Below, piece after piece: positions 59,361 through 64,000 of a DNA stretch of 64,000 bases (the first letter of the stretch is position 1; every line of letters begins with the position of its first letter). The notes beneath the pieces were generated by a model, which was given only the letters and a program-made list of their open reading frames with translations, was not told where the DNA came from and did no database searches. The DNA comes from Firmicutes bacterium ASF500 (GTDB taxonomy: Bacteria > Bacillota > Clostridia > Oscillospirales > Oscillospiraceae): assembly GCA_000492175.2 (NCBI GenBank), contig CP097573.1, forward strand, positions 558,001 through 622,000, written 5' to 3'. Both the position numbers and the translations under genes were made by a program.

Positions 59361-60842
59361 TCATGACAGCTTGTCCAGTCCCAGTCTGAGGCGGCGCAGG
59401 GTCTCGTCCTTCCCCAAGATGCGGCAGATTTCCACCGCGCCGCCCGGGGTGACGGCCTGTCCGGCGGCGGCGATGCGCACCGGCCACATGAGGGTGGCGT
59501 TCTTGACCTCCAGCTTCTCCGCCAGGGCCACCAGCCCGCCGTGAATGGCGTCCTGGGTCCAATCGGCGACCCCCTCCAGCATGGGGATTGCCGCCTCCAG
59601 CATAGCCTTGGAGACCTCCGGGTTGGTTTTGGACTTCTTGTTGGTGAACAGGTCCACGCTGTACTCGGACAGGGTGTCGAGGAAGGCTACCTTCTCGGGA
59701 ATTTCGGTGAGCCGCTCGCACCGGGCCTGGAGGAGGGCGGAAATCTCTGCCGCCGGCAGGCTCTCCCGCTTCACCGTTTGGCGGATATAGGGCTCCGCCG
59801 CCTGGGCAAAGTCCTCCGGGCTCATTGACCGCAGGTACAGGGCGTTGAAGTGGGTCAGCTTCTCAATGTCGAAGATGGCGGGGGATTTGGACATGCCCGC
59901 CAGATCAAAGGCTTTCGCCAGATCATCCAGGGAGAAGACCTCCTGCTCGGCGATGTCCCCTCGGGGGGACCAGCCCAGCAGGGCCACATAGTTGAGGATG
60001 GCGTCGGTGAGGAAGCCCTGGTCCTTCAGGTCCTCATAGGAGGGGTCGCCGTGGCGCTTGGACATCTTATTTTGGGCGTCCCGCATGACGGGGGAGCAGT
60101 GGACGTAAGTGGGAATGTCCCAGCCGAAGCCCTCATACAGCAGGTTATACTTGGGGGCGGAGGACAGGTACTCACTGCCCCGGACCACGTGGGTGATGCC
60201 CATCAGGTGGTCGTCGATGACGTTGGCGAAGTTGTAGGTGGGCAGGCCGTCCCGCTTGAGGAGGACCTGGTCGTCCAGGGTCTTATTCTCCACGGTGATA
60301 TCGCCGAAAATGGCGTCGTGGAAGGTGGTGGTCCCCTCCTGGGGGATTTTTTGCCGGACCACATAGGGCTCCCCGGCGTCCACCCGGGCCTGGGCCTCAG
60401 CCAGGGACAGGGACCGGCAGGGGTCCTCCGCCTTCTCGAAGCCCTCCTCACTGTCCTCCGACTTCTCGCAGAAGCAGTAGTAGGCGTGGCCCTTCTCCAC
60501 CAGAAGGCGGGCGTACTTTCCATAGGTGTCCCGCCGCTCCGACTGAATATAGGGGGCCACCGGCCCGCCCACATCGGGGCCCTCGTCGTGGTCCAGCTTG
60601 CACTCGGCCAGCGTCTTGTAGATCACGTCGGTGGCGCCCTCCACCAGACGGCCCTGGTCGGTGTCTTCAATGCGCAGGATGAAGGTCCCCCCGGCGTTGC
60701 GGGCAATCAGCCAGGTGTACAGCGCCGTGCGCAGATTGCCCACATGCATATACCCCGTGGGCGACGGCGCGAACCGGGTGCGCACCCTGCCCTTGGGAAT
60801 CTTGGACTCCATCTCCTCAAAATATTTCATGTCTAAAGCCAT
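59361..60842 (-). CDS. gltX: Glutamyl-tRNA synthetase
   Basis: Class I aminoacyl-tRNA synthetase, 493 residues. HIGH-type motif in FAPSPTGYMHVGNLRTALY, and KMSKRHG near 258. C-terminal helical anticodon-binding part complete. ATG at 60842 is close behind GGAGGAG and gives the family N-terminus; the open frame continues upstream without a suitable start. A non-discriminating enzyme is possible, but gatCAB is not in the window. Confidence 0.96.
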   Translation of the reverse strand: MALDMKYFEEMESKIPKGRVRTRFAPSPTGYMHVGNLRTALYTWLIARNAGGTFILRIEDTDQGRLVEGATDVIYKTLAECKLDHDEGPDVGGPVAPYIQSERRDTYGKYARLLVEKGHAYYCFCEKSEDSEEGFEKAEDPCRSLSLAEAQARVDAGEPYVVRQKIPQEGTTTFHDAIFGDITVENKTLDDQVLLKRDGLPTYNFANVIDDHLMGITHVVRGSEYLSSAPKYNLLYEGFGWDIPTYVHCSPVMRDAQNKMSKRHGDPSYEDLKDQGFLTDAILNYVALLGWSPRGDIAEQEVFSLDDLAKAFDLAGMSKSPAIFDIEKLTHFNALYLRSMSPEDFAQAAEPYIRQTVKRESLPAAEISALLQARCERLTEIPEKVAFLDTLSEYSVDLFTNKKSKTNPEVSKAMLEAAIPMLEGVADWTQDAIHGGLVALAEKLEVKNATLMWPVRIAAAGQAVTPGGAVEICRILGKDETLRRLRLGLDKLS

Positions 60843-60960
60843 GTTCTCTCCTCCAGTACACAGGTTTTCCTTATTATAGTGAATCTTCCCCGGTTTGGCA
60901 AGAGCCCGTTGTGAAATTCTCTTTTGTATGTTATGATTGGTCAGCGACAGCATTTTTAGG

Positions 60961-61275
60961 TCATTCCAATATCCGCTCAAAGCTTCGCCGTGCATAAACC
61001 ACACGCGCCACTGTGACCAGACGCTTCTCCTCATCCACCCAATAAAACATGACGTAATTCCGAACCAGAAGCTTCCGGTATTCATGCTGTAACGGCCGAA
61101 TCGGTATATAGGCGGGATTGGCGTAGGGGAACCTTGGTATACTGTCCCCCGCCTGGATCAATTCCAAGGCCAGTTCCTCTGCCGCCGCCGGATTGCCCAG
61201 CTCTCGGCTGACATACTGTACGATTCCGATCATATCCTGCCGTGCTGAGGGCAGGTATTCCAGCTTATACACCAT
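60961..61275 (-). CDS. RelE/ParE-family toxin
   Basis: 104 residues of the ParE/RelE fold (YLPSARQDMIGIVQYVSREL, then RNYVMFYWVDEEKRLVTVAR). The likely ribosome-dependent or gyrase target cannot be distinguished from sequence. Overlaps the antitoxin gene by 11 bases. Confidence 0.87.
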   Translation of the reverse strand: MVYKLEYLPSARQDMIGIVQYVSRELGNPAAAEELALELIQAGDSIPRFPYANPAYIPIRPLQHEYRKLLVRNYVMFYWVDEEKRLVTVARVVYARRSFERILE

Positions 61276-61543
61276 CTCCCCCTCCGATGGCTTCCCGCAT
61301 TCCTTTCAGGACCTCTTTTGAGGAATACCGTTTATCGGTAAACTCTGCCTCTCGCTCCGCCGCCTGAAGCTTGAAATACACCTCGCTGTCAAATTGCAGC
61401 GACTCAAATGCCTCCATACTCAAAACAACCATATCCCCGTACCCATTCTTTGTCAGAAATACAGGCTGCGCCGTCTCATGCACAGTTTTTGAAATATCCG
61501 CAAAGTTGTTGCGCAGGTCCGACACCGGACGTATCATTTTCAT
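61265..61543 (-). CDS. Phd/YefM-family antitoxin
   Basis: 92 residues. N-terminal Phd/YefM domain (RPVSDLRNNFADISKTVHET, PVFLTKNGYGDMVVLSMEAF) and a charged C-terminal tail that should wrap the toxin. Preceded by an operator-overlapping promoter, so the pair autoregulates. Confidence 0.88.
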   Translation of the reverse strand: MKMIRPVSDLRNNFADISKTVHETAQPVFLTKNGYGDMVVLSMEAFESLQFDSEVYFKLQAAEREAEFTDKRYSSKEVLKGMREAIGGGDGV

Positions 61544-61563
61544 GATATCAACCTCCCGCTATT

Positions 61564-61592
61564 ATTTTAGCATAATCGCGCTAAAATATCAA
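61564..61592 (-). promoter_or_regulatory. Autoregulated promoter of the Phd-ParE pair
   Basis: On the minus strand: TTGATA, 17-base spacer, TAAAAT. The perfect inverted repeat ATTTTAGC-N8-GCTAAAAT (61564-61587) covers the spacer and the -10. Confidence 0.85.
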
Positions 61593-61656
61593 CTTTAAAA
61601 TTTAATCTTCTGTTCATGCTTTTTCCCGCAAATGGGTATATGCTAATGTAAATACC

Positions 61657-61722
61657 GTAGGGGCGGCCTTTGGCCGCCCGCCTTGCGTTTTCCTTGCCGG
61701 GCGGGTTATATTTGCCCCTGCA
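61657..61722. repeat. Degenerate intergenic repeat, core type B
   Basis: GTAGGGGCGGCCTTTGGCCG ... GGGCGGGTTATATTTGCCCC, right arm decayed. Confidence 0.6.
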
Positions 61723-61743
61723 ATTAGAGAGGAGCACTTTATT

Positions 61744-63435
61744 TTGAAAGAAAAAAAGCAGCGAAAGCCCATGGGCCGGGCGGGGAGCCTGCTGGTCAGC
61801 CTTCTGGTCACAGCTGTAGTGGGCTTTGTCTACTTCTACGTGTCCCTGCCCGCCCTCAACCCCCAGTCTGGCGATTTTTACAGCTTCCTGCTCCTGCTGT
61901 GCATTGTGTATACCATCAGCGTCTTCGCCCTGTCGGTGAAGCCGGTGGACAATGTGGTGCGCACGCCCAAGGACCAGATGAAGGAATGGTTCCGGTTTGT
62001 GAAAAAGCGCTGTCTGCCGGTGCTGATTCTGTTCGCGGCCACCGTCGTGGTGGCGGTGGTGGGGCAGATCATCTCCATGCCCATTTTCCGGGCCTCCGCC
62101 TACCGGGAGCTGCTCACCGTTCAGACCGGCGACTTCGCTGCCGACGTGGCTCAGATCTCCTTCAACGAGATCCCCACCCTGGACAAGGACTCCGCCAACT
62201 ATCTGGGTGACCGGCAGATGGGCACCTTGAGCGACATGGTCAGCCAGTTTGAGTACTCCAACGACTCCACCCAGATCAACTACCAGGGCCGGCCCGTCCG
62301 GGTGGCCCCCATCGCCTACGCCGACCTCATCAAGTGGTTCACCAACCGGGGCAGCGGCCTGCCCGCCTATGTGGTGGTGGACATGGTCACCCAGGAGGCC
62401 ACCGTCACCCGGCTGAACGAGGGGATTAAATACTCCTTCTCTGAGCCGCTGAACCGGAATATTATGCGCCACCTGCGGTTCCAGTACCCCACCATGATGT
62501 TCTCCACCCCGGAGTTTGAGATCAACGAGGAGGGCCACCCCTTCTGGATCGCCCCCCGGGTGGTCAAGCGCATCGGCCTCTTCGGCGGCGTGGATATCCA
62601 GGGGGCCGTCCTGGTGGACGCCGTGACCGGCGAGAGCCAGTACTATGAGGAGGTCCCCAACTGGGTGGACACCCTCTACGTCCCCGCCCTTATCATGCAG
62701 CAGTATGACTACTACGGCACTCTGGTCCATGGCTTCATCAACTCCATCCTGGGCCAGCGGGACGTGACCCAGACCACCAGCGGCTACAACTATATCGCCA
62801 TGAACGACGACGTGTACGCCTACACCGGGGTCACCTCCGCCAACGCCGACCAGTCCAACCTGGGCTTCCTCCTGTGCAATATGCGCACCAAGGAGACCCA
62901 CTTCTACACCGCCCCCGGCGCCACCGAGGAGGCCGCCAAGCTCTCCGCCCAGGGCGTGGTCCAGGACCTGGGCTATACCGCCACCTTCCCCCTGCTGCTG
63001 AACATCGCCGGTCAGCCCACCTACTTCATCCCCCTGAAGGACGCCACCAACCTGGTCAAGACCTACGCCATGGTCAACGTGGCCCAGTATCAGATCGTTG
63101 CCACGGGAACCACCGTCTCCGCCTGTGAGCAGAGCTATATCAAGATGCTGGCCGAAAAGGGCCTCACCCAGACCGAGGAGCTGCCCCAGACCGAGGCCAA
63201 GGGCAGAGTGGCCGAGATCAGGACCGCCGTCATGGACGGCAGCTCCTACTACTTCATCCGCCTGGAGGGCGAGGCCATCTTCTACTCCATCTCCGCCGCC
63301 CAGAACCGGGAGGTGGTCACCCTCAACGTAGGCGATACGGTCGCCATTGAACACGCCATTGCCGCCGAGGGCTCCGAATCCTCCATCCTGGATGGCTATT
63401 CCCTCACCGTCACCCGCCGTGCACCGGCAATTTAA
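61744..63435 (+). CDS. Large membrane-anchored protein of unknown function
   Basis: 563 residues. Three N-terminal membrane helices (LLVSLLVTAVVGFVYFYVSL, FLLLLCIVYTISVFALSV, LPVLILFAATVVVAVVGQII), then a 450-residue extracytoplasmic part. That part has VDMVTQEATVTRLNEGIKY, GGVDIQGAVLVDAVTGESQY and a nucleotide-independent C-terminal OB-like strand set (RVAEIRTAVMDGSSYYFIRL). TTG start nine bases after AGGAG. Its own terminator follows. I do not recognise the family. Confidence 0.72.
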   Translation: MKEKKQRKPMGRAGSLLVSLLVTAVVGFVYFYVSLPALNPQSGDFYSFLLLLCIVYTISVFALSVKPVDNVVRTPKDQMKEWFRFVKKRCLPVLILFAATVVVAVVGQIISMPIFRASAYRELLTVQTGDFAADVAQISFNEIPTLDKDSANYLGDRQMGTLSDMVSQFEYSNDSTQINYQGRPVRVAPIAYADLIKWFTNRGSGLPAYVVVDMVTQEATVTRLNEGIKYSFSEPLNRNIMRHLRFQYPTMMFSTPEFEINEEGHPFWIAPRVVKRIGLFGGVDIQGAVLVDAVTGESQYYEEVPNWVDTLYVPALIMQQYDYYGTLVHGFINSILGQRDVTQTTSGYNYIAMNDDVYAYTGVTSANADQSNLGFLLCNMRTKETHFYTAPGATEEAAKLSAQGVVQDLGYTATFPLLLNIAGQPTYFIPLKDATNLVKTYAMVNVAQYQIVATGTTVSACEQSYIKMLAEKGLTQTEELPQTEAKGRVAEIRTAVMDGSSYYFIRLEGEAIFYSISAAQNREVVTLNVGDTVAIEHAIAAEGSESSILDGYSLTVTRRAPAI

Positions 63436-63438
63436 CGC

Positions 63439-63477
63439 AGCAGGACCGTCCGTGTTTTGCGGACGGTCCTGTTTTAC
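63439..63477 (+). terminator. Terminator after the large membrane protein
   Basis: AGGACCGTCCG-TGTTTTG-CGGACGGTCCT followed by GTTTTA. Confidence 0.88.
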
Positions 63478-63522
63478 GTCTAAATTCGTCATGTATGGGC
63501 TCTGCTCTTGCTCCAGTTTGTC

Positions 63523-63561
63523 GAAAAGCGGCCGTTCCATTTTGGAGCGGCCGCTTCTTTG
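63523..63561 (-). terminator. Terminator after the BI-1 family gene
   Basis: On the minus strand, AAGCGGCCGCTCC-AAAAT-GGAACGGCCGCTT followed by TTC. Confidence 0.75.
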
Positions 63562-63563
63562 TA

Positions 63564-64000
63564 TCAGTTGCGCTTATTGCCCAGGAAGCGCAGGAGGTAC
63601 AGGAACAGGTTAATAAAGTCCAGATACAGCTGGAGAGCGGAGAAGATGGAGGCCTTCGCCAGCATCTCGGGGGAGGCGGAGTAGTAGCTGTAGAAGGCCC
63701 GAATCTTCTGCGTGTCATAGGCGGTATAGCCCAGGAAAACGGCGATGCCCACGAGGCAGATCACCCGGTCGAACATATCCAGAGCGGGGATAAACAAGGA
63801 CAGCACGCCGAAGATAATCAGGAAAATCAGACCGGAAAAGAGAATGGGCCGGATTCCGGACAGGTCCCGCTTGGTCAGATAGCCATAGGCGGCCAGGGCG
63901 CCGAAGTAGACGGCGGTAAGCAGGAAGCTGAAGCCCAAAATCTCCAGGCTGTAACGCCAGAAGTAGATGGACATGGTGAAGCCGAACAGGGCGGAAAAAA
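63564..64000 (-). CDS. Bax inhibitor-1/YccA family membrane protein (N-terminus beyond window)
   Basis: The last 145 codons of a seven-helix BI-1 family protein. Four or five membrane segments are visible (FSFLLTAVYFGALAAYGYLT, PILFSGLIFLIIFGVLSLFI, VICLVGIAVFLGYTAYDTQK) and the family end IFSALQLYLDFINLFLYLLR. The GYTAYDTQK motif is the conserved pore aspartate region. The frame stays open to the window edge, so the internal ATG at 63974 is not the start. Confidence 0.87.
   Translation of the reverse strand, partial: FSALFGFTMSIYFWRYSLEILGFSFLLTAVYFGALAAYGYLTKRDLSGIRPILFSGLIFLIIFGVLSLFIPALDMFDRVICLVGIAVFLGYTAYDTQKIRAFYSYYSASPEMLAKASIFSALQLYLDFINLFLYLLRFLGNKRN

Noticed and set aside
61567..63540. 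A 657-codon open frame antisense to the large membrane protein
   Set aside because: Same composition artefact. The plus-strand gene has a ribosome site, membrane helices and a terminator.

Overview
The window looks like a chromosomal segment of a high-GC, anaerobic, spore-forming Clostridia member of the Oscillospiraceae (Flavonifractor / Lawsonibacter / Pseudoflavonifractor-like). The reasons are the GC-rich coding (most third positions are G or C), pyruvate:ferredoxin oxidoreductase, the sporulation pair YqfC-YqfD next to PhoH, a LysM-GH18 spore-cortex enzyme, Bacillota-type Shine-Dalgarno sites (GGAGG) and frequent TTG/GTG starts. The assignment rests on gene content only. No rRNA, tRNA, CRISPR array or prophage was seen.

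Layout. 1-8.7 kb (minus): a secreted multidomain M60-type metallopeptidase cut by the left edge, then an AAA ATPase-VWA pair with a GNAT acetyltransferase, and a lytic transglycosylase. 8.7-11.8 kb (minus): guaB, acyl-ACP thioesterase and a zinc-ribbon protein. 11.8-12.6 kb: two tandem copies of a convergently transcribed type I toxin-antitoxin-like unit. 12.6-16.2 kb (minus): a secreted stalk-domain protein and an AgcS-family symporter behind a glycine riboswitch. 16.2-21.9 kb: cell-wall amidase, LysM-GH18 hydrolase, alpha/beta hydrolase, FlK-like thioesterase, YbaK-like deacylase and a second AgcS symporter. 21.9-24.6 kb: D-amino-acid aminotransferase, PAP2 phosphatase and a glycosyltransferase.

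24.6-34.3 kb (plus) is a purine cluster: a short leader ORF and an attenuator-like hairpin, purE, a PurF-like protein without the glutaminase cysteine, purM, purN, a stand-alone IMP cyclohydrolase, a stand-alone AICAR formyltransferase and purD. Three genes resembling polymorphic-toxin immunity proteins (DUF1266-DUF2185/Imm33, Imm1-like, DUF6630-like) are interleaved with the purine genes. guaB upstream supplies the next step from IMP towards GMP.

34.3-41.7 kb: a secreted protein with a degenerate deacetylase-like end, a sirtuin, an AT-richer CdiA-CT-like toxin domain, a WYL regulator with a zinc-ribbon partner, a second small-toxin/antisense-RNA locus built on the same plan as the one at 12 kb, a ribbon-helix-helix locus, YifB/ComM and a lipoprotein. 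42-45.6 kb: pyruvate:ferredoxin oxidoreductase. 45.7-53.2 kb: two sigma-factor/membrane-partner pairs, a second decayed ribbon-helix-helix locus, and a two-component system with a flavodoxin-like protein. 53.2-64 kb: phoH-yqfD-yqfC, an XRE/DUF2975 pair, nth, rlmA, gltX, a ParE/Phd-type toxin-antitoxin pair, a large membrane protein and a BI-1 family protein cut by the right edge.

Intergenic spaces from 26 kb onward carry a modular family of about 70-85 bp inverted-repeat elements with common TGTAGGG...CCCTACA ends and four different cores. In four genes the element's TAG is also the gene's stop codon. The most distinctive material is the two families of compact convergent-promoter loci (12 kb and 38.5 kb), the conserved RNA hairpin in the two ribbon-helix-helix loci, and the immunity-like genes inside the purine cluster.
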